Positions 26,208 through 35,418 are shown, numbered from the stretch's first letter. The stretch: 64,000 bases of DNA from JABDIP01 sp965227455 (GCA_965227455.1 OZ245752.1:4774001-4838000); one strand, 5' to 3'. Notes: generated by a model not told the origin, from the letters alone. Numbers and translations: made by a program.

Positions 26208-28178
26208 TCAGCTGCGGCGGCGCGAGGCCGACCGACGGCCCTTGCCGCCGCGTCGCTTGACGGAAGGCCGGCGCTGCGGCGGCGGCGCTGCCGGCGCCTC
26301 CGGCGCCTCGCCCTCCTCGGCGCTTTCGGCCTTGGCCGGCTCGGTTGCGTCGCCCGCATCACCGTTTTGCAGGCCGCGGATCTCGGTATCCACCGCGCCG
26401 TCGCCGGACCCCTCCGCCGGCGCCTTGCCGTTCGTTGGGGGCGTGGGCGGCGTCGGCTTCACCACGCCGCCGCCGATCTTCACGCCGGCGGCCCGCATGA
26501 TGACGTATTGCTGGAGGATCGACAGCAGGTTGTTCCAGGCCCAGTAGATCACCAGCCCGGCCGGGAACGCCGCCAGCATGATGGTGAAGACGATCGGCAG
26601 GAAGGTGAAGATCTTCTGCTGGATGGGATCGGTCGGGGCCGGGTTCAGCTTCTGCTGCAGCCACATGGTGATGCCCATGATCAGCGGCCAGGCGCCGATC
26701 AGCAGGATCTCCGGCGGGGTAAAGGGCAGCAGGCCGAACAGGTTGAAGATCGAGGTCGGATCGCGGGCCGACAGGTCCTGGATCCAGCCGAAGAACGGCG
26801 CGTGGCGCATCTCGATGGTGACGAACAGCACCTTGTAGAGCGCGAAGAAGACCGGGATTTGCACCAGGATCGGCAGACAGCCGGCGGCCGGGTTGGCCTT
26901 CTCGCGCTTGTACAGCGCCATCATTTCCTGGTTCAGCTTTTGGCGGTCCTCGCCGAACCGTTCCTTCAGCTTCTGCATTTCCGGCGCCAGGGCTTTCATC
27001 TTTGCCATGGCGCGATAGGATTTGTTGGCCAGCGGGAACAGCACCAGCTTGATCGCCACCGTCAGGATCAGGATGGCGACCCCGAAATTGCCGACCAGAC
27101 CGTTGATATAGGCGAGACCGTAGAAGAACGGCCGGGTCAGGAAGTGGAACCAGCCCCAGTCGATGGTCAGGTCGAAGCGCTGGATGCCGAGCGCGTCGCC
27201 ATAGCCCTCAATCATCTGCACGACCTTGGCGCCGGCGTAGAGATGGCTGGTCTGCTCGAAGCCGGCGCCGGGGATGACGGTCTCGGCCTCGGTGCGCTGC
27301 ATGGTTGCCAGATAGCGGTCGCGTCCGCTGGAGTCGCGATGGGCGAAGAGGCCGGTGAACGCCGCCTCCTGGTCGGGAACCAGGGCGACCAGCCAGTATT
27401 TGTCGGTGAATCCGAGCCAGCCGCCGACGGATTCCTCCCGAACCTCGCCATCGTCGACCAGCTCGTCGTAATCGTGCTCCTTGAGAGTCTCATCGAAGAC
27501 CCCGTATGGGCCCTCATGGAGGATGTAGAAGCCGAGCGTGTCGGGCGTGTCGAAGCGCTGCACCCGGCTGTAAGGCGAGACCGAGACTGCGCCATCGCTA
27601 TTGTTCCTCACCCGCTGGGTGATGGTGAACATGTAGTCGGCATCGACCGAAACGACCCGCTCGAACGCCAGGCCCTCGCCATTGTTCCAGCGCAGCGTGA
27701 TCGGCTCGCCGACGGTCAGCACCTCGCCATCGGCGGTCCATTCCGTGTCCGGCCCAGGAACCGCGACCCCGCCGCTCGCCGCCCAGCCGAAATCCGCGTA
27801 GTAGGGCTTGGGCGCGTTGCGCGGCGATAGCAGGACGATCTCGTCACTCGTCGGATCGACGGTCTCCCGGTAATCGGCCAACGTCAGATCGTCGATGCGG
27901 CCGCCGATCAGGGACAGCGAACCGTGCAGCCGCGGCGTGTCGATGCGGATGCGGGCGCTGGCTTCCAGGGCCTCGTCGCGGGTCACCGTCTGCGCCACCG
28001 GCTCGCCGGGAAGGTCGACCCCGACCAGCGGGTCGCCGGTTCCGGCACCCGTCCCGGCATCCTGGGTCGTCGACGCCTGCTGCGGCGGCGGTTCCGGCGG
28101 CGGGTTCAGGTAGCTGAATGCGAAGATGATCAGGAAGGATAGGACGATCGCCAGAACAAGGTTCTTCTGGTCGGGCAT
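26208..28178 (-). CDS. yidC: Membrane protein insertase YidC
   Basis: 656 residues. N-terminal membrane anchor (LVLAIVLSFLIIFAFSYL), a large periplasmic beta domain (about 80-370), then the conserved insertase helices: FFYGLAYINGLVGNFGVAIL, FPLANKSYRAMAKMKALAPE and PAAGCLPILVQIPVFFALYK. The C-terminus carries a long Ala/Glu/Pro tail and ends in a very basic RRGGKGRRSASRRRS, probably a ribosome-contact tail as in other alphaproteobacterial YidC. Longer than E. coli YidC (548) because of this tail and linkers. Inserts inner-membrane proteins with or without SecYEG. Confidence 0.95.
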   Translation of the reverse strand: MPDQKNLVLAIVLSFLIIFAFSYLNPPPEPPPQQASTTQDAGTGAGTGDPLVGVDLPGEPVAQTVTRDEALEASARIRIDTPRLHGSLSLIGGRIDDLTLADYRETVDPTSDEIVLLSPRNAPKPYYADFGWAASGGVAVPGPDTEWTADGEVLTVGEPITLRWNNGEGLAFERVVSVDADYMFTITQRVRNNSDGAVSVSPYSRVQRFDTPDTLGFYILHEGPYGVFDETLKEHDYDELVDDGEVREESVGGWLGFTDKYWLVALVPDQEAAFTGLFAHRDSSGRDRYLATMQRTEAETVIPGAGFEQTSHLYAGAKVVQMIEGYGDALGIQRFDLTIDWGWFHFLTRPFFYGLAYINGLVGNFGVAILILTVAIKLVLFPLANKSYRAMAKMKALAPEMQKLKERFGEDRQKLNQEMMALYKREKANPAAGCLPILVQIPVFFALYKVLFVTIEMRHAPFFGWIQDLSARDPTSIFNLFGLLPFTPPEILLIGAWPLIMGITMWLQQKLNPAPTDPIQQKIFTFLPIVFTIMLAAFPAGLVIYWAWNNLLSILQQYVIMRAAGVKIGGGVVKPTPPTPPTNGKAPAEGSGDGAVDTEIRGLQNGDAGDATEPAKAESAEEGEAPEAPAAPPPQRRPSVKRRGGKGRRSASRRRS

Positions 28179-28212
28179 CGCAGGTCAGGCTCCTGGCTCG
28201 ATCGCCTGGCGA

Positions 28213-28497
28213 TCAGGAAATGTGTCGGCCGGACGTGGGCGGTCCGGCGGTGTTGGTGTCGTCCGAAGCGTCATCGGCCTGCGGGACCGGGTCCCAGCCG
28301 CTGCCGCCCCAGGGGTGACAACGCGCGATACGGCGGATGGCCAGCCACCCGCCCTTGATCGCGCCGTGCGCGGTTATAGCGTCCATTGCGTATTCCGAAC
28401 AGGTCGGACGAAACCGGCATTCGTTTCCGATCAGCGAGGACAGGCTGTACCGGTATGCCAGCACCAATCCCTTCAGAAGATGGGCAAGCGGGCTCAC
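28213..28497 (-). CDS. yidD: Membrane protein insertion efficiency factor YidD
   Basis: 94 residues from a GTG start that overlaps the end of rnpA by four bases. Seen: LVLAYRYSLSSLIGNECRFRPTCSEYAMDAI with the family CRFxPTCSxYA motif, and the second conserved segment RRIARCHPWGGSGWDPVP. A short polar C-terminal extension follows. A small peripheral protein that helps membrane protein insertion; encoded between rnpA and yidC, the conserved place. Confidence 0.95.
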   Translation of the reverse strand: MSPLAHLLKGLVLAYRYSLSSLIGNECRFRPTCSEYAMDAITAHGAIKGGWLAIRRIARCHPWGGSGWDPVPQADDASDDTNTAGPPTSGRHIS

Positions 28498-28952
28498 GAT
28501 TCCAATTCCGTTGCCTTGTCCGTGGTCGTGTCCGCCGGCCGCGATGGCATCAGCTTGGCCAATCCCTGCGCCAGATCGGCCTTTAGCGCGGCATAGGGGC
28601 GGTCCACGGTGGCCGCCCTGGCAATCAGCACAACATCGTATCCCGGCGCGGCGGCGCTCGGAAGGATTTCCACCGCGGCGGCGCGCAGCCGGCGCTTGGC
28701 ACGGTTGCGGGCGACCGCGTTGCCGACCTTGCGGCTGGCGGTGATGCCATAGCGGATGGTGGCGGCCGGCACCGGGGCGGACTCCGCATCGCGGCGCCGG
28801 GCCTGCAGCACCAGGCCGGGTGTCGCCCAGCGGCGACGCGCGGCGGCGACCGCGAGGAATTCCGGGCGGCGTTTCAGGCGGGCCAGGGCAGGGATGGCGG
28901 TGGTGTCAGAGGCCGCGTGCGCGTCCCGGCCGCTGCCGGTTCGGCGCGACAT
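28494..28952 (-). CDS. rnpA: Ribonuclease P protein component
   Basis: 152 residues. Protein subunit of RNase P, which trims tRNA 5' leaders. The RNR motif is in KVGNAVARNRAKRRLRAA, preceded by YGITASRK and LKRRPEF at the start. A 30-residue N-terminal extension and a C-terminal tail of about 25 residues make it longer than E. coli RnpA (119). The ATG at 28952 is 6 bp after the rpmH stop. An in-frame later start would remove the extension, so the true start is uncertain. Confidence 0.93.
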   Translation of the reverse strand: MSRRTGSGRDAHAASDTTAIPALARLKRRPEFLAVAAARRRWATPGLVLQARRRDAESAPVPAATIRYGITASRKVGNAVARNRAKRRLRAAAVEILPSAAAPGYDVVLIARAATVDRPYAALKADLAQGLAKLMPSRPADTTTDKATELES

Positions 28953-28958
28953 CGACGG

Positions 28959-29093
28959 TCACGCCGACAGCCGCTTGCGCCCCTTGGCGCGGCGGTTGGC
29001 CAGCACCCGGCGGCCGCCGACCGTCGACAGACGGGCGCGAAAGCCGTGACGGCGTTTGCGCACGATCTTGCTCGGCTGATAGGTGCGTTTCAC
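28959..29093 (-). CDS. rpmH: 50S ribosomal protein L34
   Basis: 44 residues, found by translating the stretch upstream of rnpA. From a GTG at 29093 it reads KRTYQPSKIVRKRRHGFRAR, then LSTVGGRRVLANRRAKGRKRLSA, the standard L34 sequence and length. GGAGAG lies 5 bp before the start. It is the first gene of the rpmH-rnpA-yidD-yidC cluster and is read from the promoter at 29138-29166. Confidence 0.97.
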   Translation of the reverse strand: MKRTYQPSKIVRKRRHGFRARLSTVGGRRVLANRRAKGRKRLSA

Positions 29094-29137
29094 GACACTC
29101 TCCGTAGAAAAACAACGCTGCTCGCAAGCGAGCCGCG

Positions 29138-29166
29138 CTTATAGGCGCTCGCAGGGGCCAAGTCAA
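29138..29166 (-). promoter_or_regulatory. Sigma-70 promoter of the rpmH cluster
   Basis: On the minus strand: -35 TTGACT (29161-29166), exactly 17 bp, and -10 TATAAG (29138-29143), about 45 bp before the rpmH GTG. This is a near-consensus housekeeping promoter, as expected for ribosomal protein and RNase P genes. Confidence 0.78.
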
Positions 29167-29337
29167 TCGCCGTTCAGGCCCCGGAAGCTTAAGATTCCTG
29201 CGGGCTCACGAACGGTCTCACACCATGGTGACTGGTGGTTGATCGGGTCGATTGCTAGATACCCGCAAGCTGGCATGGCGAGAAGCCCTGCTGTAAACCT
29301 GCTAACCGGCCGGGCGCGTTGGGGGCGCAATCGACAT

Positions 29338-30075
29338 ATGGAACAGCAAGTTGCGTCTGCCGACGTGAAAAAGCCGACATCCACTTACAAGCGCTTCCTG
29401 CCGATCGGCATTCTGATCGCCGGGCTCGTCGCCTTCTTCGCCTTCGGCCTGAACGACTATGTCAGCCTGGAGGTCCTGAAGGAGAACCGCCAGTCGCTGC
29501 TGGACTATGTGGCGCAGAACGCGGCACTGGCCTCGATTGTGTTTCTGCTGGTCTATGCCGTCGCGGTCGCCTTCTCCCTCCCCGGCGGCGCCATCATGAC
29601 CATCGTCGGCGGCTTCATGTTCGGCACCGTATGGGGTTCCAGTCTGGTCGTCGTGGGCGCCACTTTGGGCGCCACATGCGTCTTCCTCGCGGCCAAGACC
29701 GCGCTCGGCGACGTATTGCGGCGCAAGGCCGGCCCCTGGATGGCCAAGCTCGAGGCCGGTTTTCAGGAGGACGCGACAAGCTATTTGATCACGCTGCGGC
29801 TGGTGCCTCTGGCACCGTTCTGGCTGGTGAACCTCGTGCCGGCCTTCTTCGGCGTCCGCCTTAGGACTTTCGTCCTGACGACATTCTTCGGCATCATCCC
29901 GGGCACGGTGGTCTATGCCAGTGTGGGCGCCGGTGTCGGCGTGATTTTCGACGCCGGAGGCGAGCCGGATCTCGGCATTATCTTCAAACCGGGAATCCTT
30001 TTGCCTCTGATCGGCATCGCGCTGCTGTCGCTGGTGCCGGTGGTCTACAAGAAGATCAAGGCCCGCAAGGCCTGA
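29338..30075 (+). CDS. TVP38/TMEM64 family (VTT-domain) inner-membrane protein
   Basis: 245 residues. About six hydrophobic helices. The VTT (DedA-like) domain shows the conserved core VAFSLPGGAIMTIVGGFMFG, LGATCVFLAAKTALGD and RLVPLAPFWLVNLVPAFFGV, the last with the conserved Arg and Pro. Such proteins are linked to lipid scrambling or small-solute transport. It is followed 27 bp later by the mercuric-reductase-like flavoprotein, a pairing found repeatedly in bacteria. The ATG at 29338 is chosen because the cytoplasmic N-terminus then fits before the first helix. Substrate unknown. Confidence 0.85.
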   Translation: MEQQVASADVKKPTSTYKRFLPIGILIAGLVAFFAFGLNDYVSLEVLKENRQSLLDYVAQNAALASIVFLLVYAVAVAFSLPGGAIMTIVGGFMFGTVWGSSLVVVGATLGATCVFLAAKTALGDVLRRKAGPWMAKLEAGFQEDATSYLITLRLVPLAPFWLVNLVPAFFGVRLRTFVLTTFFGIIPGTVVYASVGAGVGVIFDAGGEPDLGIIFKPGILLPLIGIALLSLVPVVYKKIKARKA

Positions 30076-30102
30076 CCCCACCATCATCGAAGAGGCAGAG
30101 CG

Positions 30103-31527
30103 ATGGCACAGCGCATCGACACCGATATCTGCGTAATCGGCGCCGGGTCCGGCGGGTTGAGCGTCGCCGCCGGTGCGGTCCAGATGGGCGCCGACACGGT
30201 GCTGGTGGAGCGCGGCAAGATGGGCGGCGACTGCCTGAATTATGGCTGCGTGCCGTCCAAGGCCCTGATCGCCGCCTCCCGCGCCGCCCATACCGTGCGC
30301 ACCGGCGCCCGCTTCGGGGTCAACGGCCATGAGCCGGAGATCGATTTCTCCGCTGTGCACGACCATATCCACGGGGTGATCGGCCAGATTGCGCCGCATG
30401 ACTCCGTCGAGCGCTTCGAGGGCCTGGGCGTCAAGGTCATCCAGGATTCTGCGAAGTTTGCCGACCGCAACACGGTCGTCGCCGGCGATTACGAGATCAA
30501 GGCGCGCCGCTTCGTGGTCGCCACCGGATCGCGCGCCGCCGTGCCGCCGATCCCCGGCCTCGACGAGGTCTCCTTCCTGACCAACGAGACGATCTTCGAC
30601 AACCGGGTCCAGCCGGAACACCTGATCATCATCGGCGGCGGCGCCATCGGTTTGGAGATGGCCCAGGCCCATCGCCGGCTGGGCAGCCGCGTCACGGTGC
30701 TGGAGAAATTCTCCATCATGCCCAAGGACGACCCGGAACTGGTCGAGCTGGTCCGCAAATCCCTGGTCGCCGACGGCATCGACCTGCGTGAAGGCGCCGA
30801 TATCGCCCGGGTCGAGAAGAGCGGCAACGGCATCGTGGTGATCCTCAACGAGCCGTCCGGCGAGGCTCGGGTGGAGGCGAGCGACCTGCTGGTGGCCGCC
30901 GGCCGCCGGGTCAACATCGAGGGGCTGGAGCTGGAGAAGGCCGGCATCGACTACGCCCCGAACGGCATCAAGGTCGACGCGCGTCTTCGCAGCACCAACA
31001 AGAAGGTCTTCGCCATCGGCGATGTGGCCGGCGGTTTCCAATTTACCCACATGGCCGGCTACCACGCCGGCATCTTCATCCGCAACGCCCTGTTCCGCTT
31101 GCCGGCCAAGACCAACACCGCGGCCTTCCCCTGGGTCACCTTCACCGATCCGGAGCTGGCCCAGGTGGGCATGAACGAGGCCCAGGCCCGGGCCGAGCGC
31201 CGCGACATCCGCGTCCTGCGCTGGAAGTTCGACGAGAACGACCGGGCCCAGGCCGAGCGCGAGACCGAGGGCATGGTCAAGGTGGTGACCAGCCCCAAGG
31301 GCCATATCCTGGGCGCCGGCATTGCCGGCCCCCATGCCGGCGAGCTGATCCACACCTGGGTGCTGGCCATGAGCCAGGGGCTGAAGATCGGCGCCATCGC
31401 CAACATGATCGCGCCCTATCCGACCCTGGGCGAGGTCAACAAGCGCGCCGCCGGCAGCTTTTACACCCCCAGCCTGTTCAGCGACCGGACCCGCAAGGTG
31501 GTGCGCTTCCTGTCGAAATTCGGCTGA
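30103..31527 (+). CDS. Class I pyridine nucleotide-disulfide oxidoreductase (mercuric-reductase/dihydrolipoamide-dehydrogenase-like)
   Basis: 474 residues. FAD-binding GAGSGGLSVAAGAVQMGA, redox-active disulfide GGDCLNYGCVPSKAL, NAD(P)-binding GGGAIGLEMAQAHRRLGS, second FAD motif KVFAIGDVAGGFQFTHMAG and the C-terminal dimerisation domain ending in YPTLGEVNKRAAG (which replaces the usual His-Pro-Glu catalytic pair of lipoamide dehydrogenase: the HPT/HPxx motif here is APYPTLGEV). The N-terminal heavy-metal-associated domain and C-terminal Cys pair of true mercuric reductase are absent. It probably transfers electrons from NAD(P)H to an unknown disulfide or quinone, in partnership with the upstream VTT protein. 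Confidence 0.85.
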   Translation: MAQRIDTDICVIGAGSGGLSVAAGAVQMGADTVLVERGKMGGDCLNYGCVPSKALIAASRAAHTVRTGARFGVNGHEPEIDFSAVHDHIHGVIGQIAPHDSVERFEGLGVKVIQDSAKFADRNTVVAGDYEIKARRFVVATGSRAAVPPIPGLDEVSFLTNETIFDNRVQPEHLIIIGGGAIGLEMAQAHRRLGSRVTVLEKFSIMPKDDPELVELVRKSLVADGIDLREGADIARVEKSGNGIVVILNEPSGEARVEASDLLVAAGRRVNIEGLELEKAGIDYAPNGIKVDARLRSTNKKVFAIGDVAGGFQFTHMAGYHAGIFIRNALFRLPAKTNTAAFPWVTFTDPELAQVGMNEAQARAERRDIRVLRWKFDENDRAQAERETEGMVKVVTSPKGHILGAGIAGPHAGELIHTWVLAMSQGLKIGAIANMIAPYPTLGEVNKRAAGSFYTPSLFSDRTRKVVRFLSKFG

Positions 31528-31545
31528 TCGATAGCCGGCCGAACC

Positions 31546-32868
31546 CTACCCGCGGACGAAGCGCAGAGTATCGAAGGTCCGGCGCAACCCGGCGACGTCC
31601 CCGGCGAGGGATTCGGGCGTGTCGGATTCGAGCGCGCGCGCAGTCAGCGCCGCAATCCGGGGAATATCGGCTTCGGTGACGCCCCACCGGACCAGTTCCG
31701 GCGTTCCGATCCTAAGGCCGTTCAGGTCGCCCGGGACCGGGGCGGCCGGCAGGCCGATGCCGCAGGCGAGGAACCCGGCTCGCCGAAGCGCCTTCGAGGC
31801 TCTCTGTCCGCCGCCGTAGCGCGCTGCCTCGACCGCGAACTGATGCGACCGCGTGAAGCCTCGTGCCTTGGCGAAGACCGGAACACCCTCCGCATCCAGG
31901 GCCCCGGCGAAGGCTCGCGCCGTGTCGACCATCGCCGCGGCATAGGCCCGGCCATGCTCCCGCCAGTCCAGCATCGTCAACGCCAGCGCCGCCGACTTGG
32001 CCACGTCGAAATTCGCCGTCATGCCGGGAAAGGCGATCGCGTCCAGCTTTTCCGCGATCTCCGCATCGTTCGTGACCAGCAGGCCGCCCGCCGGCCCGGC
32101 AAGGCTCTTGTAGGTGCTCATGGTCATCAGATTCGCGCCCTCGACCAGGGGATTGGCCCAGGCGCCGCCGGCGATGATCCCGCATTGATGGGCCGCGTCG
32201 AACAGCACCTTCGCGCCTACCTCGTCGGCAATCGCACGGATCTCGCGGACCGGATGCGGGAACAGATTCAGGCTGCCGCCGATGGTGATGAGAGCCGGCC
32301 CGACCTCATGGGCAAGCGCACGCAGCGCCTGGAGATCGACGGTGTAGCCGTCCGCATCGACAGGGGCGGAATGGCTGACCAGCCCATAGAGACCGGCGCA
32401 ACCGGGCGCTTGATGCGTGACATGGCCGCCGATCGCGGCGGGCGGCACGATAATGGCATCGCCCGGCTTGCAGGTCGCCATGAAGCCATACAGGTTCGCC
32501 ATCGCACCGGACGCCACCCTGATCTCGGCGTACCGCGCCCGGAAAACCTCCGCGCAGAGTTCCGCGGCGATGACCTCGATCTCCTCGATCGCCTCCAGCC
32601 CCATCTCATATTTGTCGCCGGGATAGCCGAGCGAGGGGCGCGAGCCGAGCCCGGAGGCAAGCAGGGCCTCCGCTCTCGGGTTCATCACGTTGGTCGCGGG
32701 GTTGAGGTTGAAGCACTCCTGCTCGTGGATCGCGCGGTTGCGCGCCACCAGGGCGTCGATCCGACTGACATTTCCGTCAGAGTCCCGATCGCACGTGGAT
32801 TGCGCGATCTCCTGGACATGGGCCTCGCAGGCGGTGGGCACCCACTTCCGTTGCATCAATGCGGCCAT
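31546..32868 (-). CDS. Serine hydroxymethyltransferase-family PLP enzyme
   Basis: 440 residues, fold-type I PLP enzyme related to GlyA. Seen: GLGSRPSLGYPGDKYEMG (SHMT YAEGYPGKRYYGG region), GAMANLYGFMATCKPGDAI, the cofactor Asp and His in LFDAAHQCGIIAGG, and the Schiff-base lysine in MSTYKSLAGPAGG. These differ from canonical GlyA (TTHKTLRGPRGG), so it may be a dedicated aldolase or alpha-methylserine-type enzyme. The ATG at 32868 has GGGAGAG 5-11 bp upstream; an upstream TTG is ignored. It is transcribed divergently from a GcvA-like LysR regulator, which may control it in response to glycine or a related substrate. That link is inference. Confidence 0.85.
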   Translation of the reverse strand: MAALMQRKWVPTACEAHVQEIAQSTCDRDSDGNVSRIDALVARNRAIHEQECFNLNPATNVMNPRAEALLASGLGSRPSLGYPGDKYEMGLEAIEEIEVIAAELCAEVFRARYAEIRVASGAMANLYGFMATCKPGDAIIVPPAAIGGHVTHQAPGCAGLYGLVSHSAPVDADGYTVDLQALRALAHEVGPALITIGGSLNLFPHPVREIRAIADEVGAKVLFDAAHQCGIIAGGAWANPLVEGANLMTMSTYKSLAGPAGGLLVTNDAEIAEKLDAIAFPGMTANFDVAKSAALALTMLDWREHGRAYAAAMVDTARAFAGALDAEGVPVFAKARGFTRSHQFAVEAARYGGGQRASKALRRAGFLACGIGLPAAPVPGDLNGLRIGTPELVRWGVTEADIPRIAALTARALESDTPESLAGDVAGLRRTFDTLRFVRG

Positions 32869-32966
32869 CAAGCTCTCCCGTTTGCCTTCGCCAGCGAAGC
32901 AAAGCCGCTGGTTTGGCGCAAACGACTTATGCTATTTACTAGGCGTAGAAAATCTAGGGCTATGCC

Positions 32967-33845
32967 ATGCCGGTTTCCCCGCCCAGACCCAAGGGCCCGC
33001 CGCTGAACGCCCTGCGGGCATTCGAGGCCGCCGCGCGGCTGGGTGGCTTCGCCTCGGCGGCGGATGAGCTCTGCGTGACGCCGGGTGCCGTCGCGCAACA
33101 GGTAAAGGCATTGGAGGCCTGGGCCGGAGCGCGACTATTCGAGCGCGGCGCCCAAGGCGTGGCACTGACGCCGCTCGGAGCGGGAGTGCTCGCGAAATTC
33201 TCCGAGGCCTTCGATCGGCTGGGCGAGGCGGTCCAGATGCTGCGGGCCCAGGCCATGCCTCAGCGCGTGCGGGTGGCGACCCTGCCGAGCATCGCACAGC
33301 TCTGGCTTTCTCCCAGGCTCCCGGCGATCCGCACTGCCGCGCCGGACATCGAGATCTCGGTCACGGCGCTGGAAGCGCCGCCCAATCTCAGGCGCGAGCC
33401 GTTCGATATGAGCCTCTTCTACGAAGACGTGCCGCCCCGTGCCGGATCGGTGAAGATCGCTCCGGACGCGATCTTCCCGGTCTGCGCGCCCGCGCTCGCC
33501 ACAAGTTTGCGGCAGCCCTCCGATCTGAGGCGGGTGACGCTGCTGCACGACGCGACATGGTCCGATGACTGGCGGTGCTGGACCGCCGCGACTCTGGGGG
33601 ACGCCGCGTTCGACCTGAGCGGTCCGGTGTTCTCCCTCTACAGCCTGGCCGTCGAGGAGGCGAAGAACGGCGCGGGCGTGCTCATGGGCCACGAAGCGCT
33701 CGTGGCCGAGTCCATCGCCCATGGCGCCCTGGTGGCGCCATTCGGGCAGCGTGTCGTCCTCGACCGTTACCTGACGATCCATCTCGCGATGCCGGAGCGG
33801 ATCGGTCCGGTGCTGCTGACGATCGTCAACGCCCTGACACGATGA
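32967..33845 (+). CDS. LysR-family regulator, GcvA-like
   Basis: 292 residues. Winged helix-turn-helix at residues about 12-70: LNALRAFEAAARLGGFASAA, then VTPGAVAQQVKALEAW and LFERG. The C-terminal substrate-binding domain shows the GcvA-type pattern (PLVLDRYLTIHL-like end, HDATWSDDW). GcvA-type regulators control glycine cleavage or other metabolic genes. It is divergent from the SHMT-like gene, with 98 bp between the start codons that holds both promoters. A typical T-N11-A box was not pinned down. Confidence 0.9.
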   Translation: MPVSPPRPKGPPLNALRAFEAAARLGGFASAADELCVTPGAVAQQVKALEAWAGARLFERGAQGVALTPLGAGVLAKFSEAFDRLGEAVQMLRAQAMPQRVRVATLPSIAQLWLSPRLPAIRTAAPDIEISVTALEAPPNLRREPFDMSLFYEDVPPRAGSVKIAPDAIFPVCAPALATSLRQPSDLRRVTLLHDATWSDDWRCWTAATLGDAAFDLSGPVFSLYSLAVEEAKNGAGVLMGHEALVAESIAHGALVAPFGQRVVLDRYLTIHLAMPERIGPVLLTIVNALTR

Positions 33846-34017
33846 GCGTTGCCCCGCCGCGAGGAGGCCGGTACGCCGCGCAGTCACCGCCGCCGTTTCA
33901 CCCCGCCGGGCAAGTCTCAATTCGGGCCGCGATGCCGCATTCCACCCGATTGGACCTTTGCGCGCCGGGCGTGCTATGACGATTCCGGGTTTTCGCGAAC
34001 AAAGGGCCCGTCGTCCC

Positions 34018-35397
34018 ATGTCGATGCCTGCCTTTACGCGCAGCCTGTCAGCCCGTCTGCTGGTCATGACGGTGCTGTTCGTGATGGTCGCCGAAGTCTT
34101 GATTTACACGCCGTCGATCGCCCGGTTCCGGCTGAGCTGGCTCGACGAGAAGCTGGCGTCTGGGCATCTGGCGGGTCTGGCGCTGGTGGCAACGCCCCAG
34201 GGGGTGGTCACCGAGGAGCTCGAGCGCGAACTGCTCGACCATGTCGACGCCTATATGGTCGATCTGCGCCGGCCGGCCACCGACAGCTATATCTATATGC
34301 TCGGCAACACCATGCCGCCCATCGACCATGAGGTCGATCTGCGCGAGCGCAATTTCATGGTTCTTATCATGGATGCGTTCGACAGCCTGTTTCAGACCGA
34401 GAACCGGGTGCTCAAGGTGTCGGGCTATTCGCCCCGCGATCCGAACGCATTCATCGACGTGATCCTGGACGAGGCGCCATTGACCGAGGCGATGATCGCC
34501 TTCTCCAATCGGATCCTCGGCTTGTCGATCGTCATCTCCCTGTTCACCGCCGGTCTGGTGTTCGCATCGCTGCGCTGGCTGATGGTGCGGCCGCTGGCCC
34601 GCTTCACCGAGAAGATGATCGCCTTCCGGGACGATCCGGCGGATGCCGACAACGTCATCGTGCCGACCCGGCGCGCCGACGAGTTCGGGATCGCCCAGCG
34701 CGAGCTGCACGACATGCAGATCGCGGTCCGCAACGCCATCACCCAGCGCAGCCGGCTGGCCGCTTTGGGCACCGTGGTGACCAAGATCAACCACGATCTG
34801 CGCAACATCCTCTCCACCGCGGCGCTGCTCTCGGAGCGGCTGACCCAAGTCGAGGATCCGGTGGTCAAGCAGACCGGGCCGCGGCTGCTGAACGCCATCG
34901 ACCGGGCCGCCGACCTCTGCCAGCACACCCTGGACTACACCCGCGAGGGCGGCCCGCCGCTGCATCGCTCCTGCTTCGACCTGCATGAACTGGTCGACGA
35001 GGTCGAGACCGACATGGCGCCGGTGGAGAACGGGCATTCGCGCTGGGTCAACCGGGTTCCGGACTCCTTCAGCGTCACCGCCGACCGGGATCAGCTGCGG
35101 CGGGTGCTGGTCAATCTCGGGCGCAACGCCTTCGAGGCCGGCGCCGACTGCGTCACCATCACCGCCGAGAACGGCGATGGCGGCATCGCCATCAACCTGT
35201 GCGACGACGGTCCCGGCATGCCGATGCGCGCCCGCGAGCATTTGTTCAAGCCGTTCGCCGGAACCGTCCGACCCGGCGGCACCGGTCTCGGCCTCGCCAT
35301 CGCACGGGAGATCGTGGTCGCCCATCGCGGCGATCTGCGGTTGGTGGAAAGCGGCGAAGAAGGAACCGTGTTCGAGATCGCGCTGCCGGCCGCCTAG
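34018..35397 (+). CDS. Orphan membrane sensor histidine kinase
   Basis: 459 residues. First membrane helix ARLLVMTVLFVMVAEVLIYT near the N-terminus, an extracytoplasmic sensor of about 140 residues, second helix at about 165-188 (LSIVISLFTAGLVFASL), HAMP, a DHp helix with the phospho-acceptor His in KINHDLRNILSTAALLSE, and a HATPase domain with N box LVNLGRNAFEAG, G1 DDGPGMP and G2 GTGLGLAI. The periplasmic part begins with an unusual NTMPPIDHEVDLRERNFMV segment. No response regulator is adjacent. The ATG at 34018 is used; an in-frame upstream GTG at 33958 would add an unlikely tail. Confidence 0.88.
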   Translation: MSMPAFTRSLSARLLVMTVLFVMVAEVLIYTPSIARFRLSWLDEKLASGHLAGLALVATPQGVVTEELERELLDHVDAYMVDLRRPATDSYIYMLGNTMPPIDHEVDLRERNFMVLIMDAFDSLFQTENRVLKVSGYSPRDPNAFIDVILDEAPLTEAMIAFSNRILGLSIVISLFTAGLVFASLRWLMVRPLARFTEKMIAFRDDPADADNVIVPTRRADEFGIAQRELHDMQIAVRNAITQRSRLAALGTVVTKINHDLRNILSTAALLSERLTQVEDPVVKQTGPRLLNAIDRAADLCQHTLDYTREGGPPLHRSCFDLHELVDEVETDMAPVENGHSRWVNRVPDSFSVTADRDQLRRVLVNLGRNAFEAGADCVTITAENGDGGIAINLCDDGPGMPMRAREHLFKPFAGTVRPGGTGLGLAIAREIVVAHRGDLRLVESGEEGTVFEIALPAA

Positions 35398-35418
35398 CAG
35401 GGTCGACTCATCGCCCGA

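Noticed and set aside
25629..27830. Plus-strand open frame of 733 codons opposite engB and yidC
   Set aside because: Antisense to two well-supported genes, with His/Asp/Gln-rich composition typical of reverse reading.
29302..31353. Minus-strand open frame of 683 codons opposite the VTT protein and flavoprotein genes
   Set aside because: Antisense shadow; the plus strand has complete family motifs.
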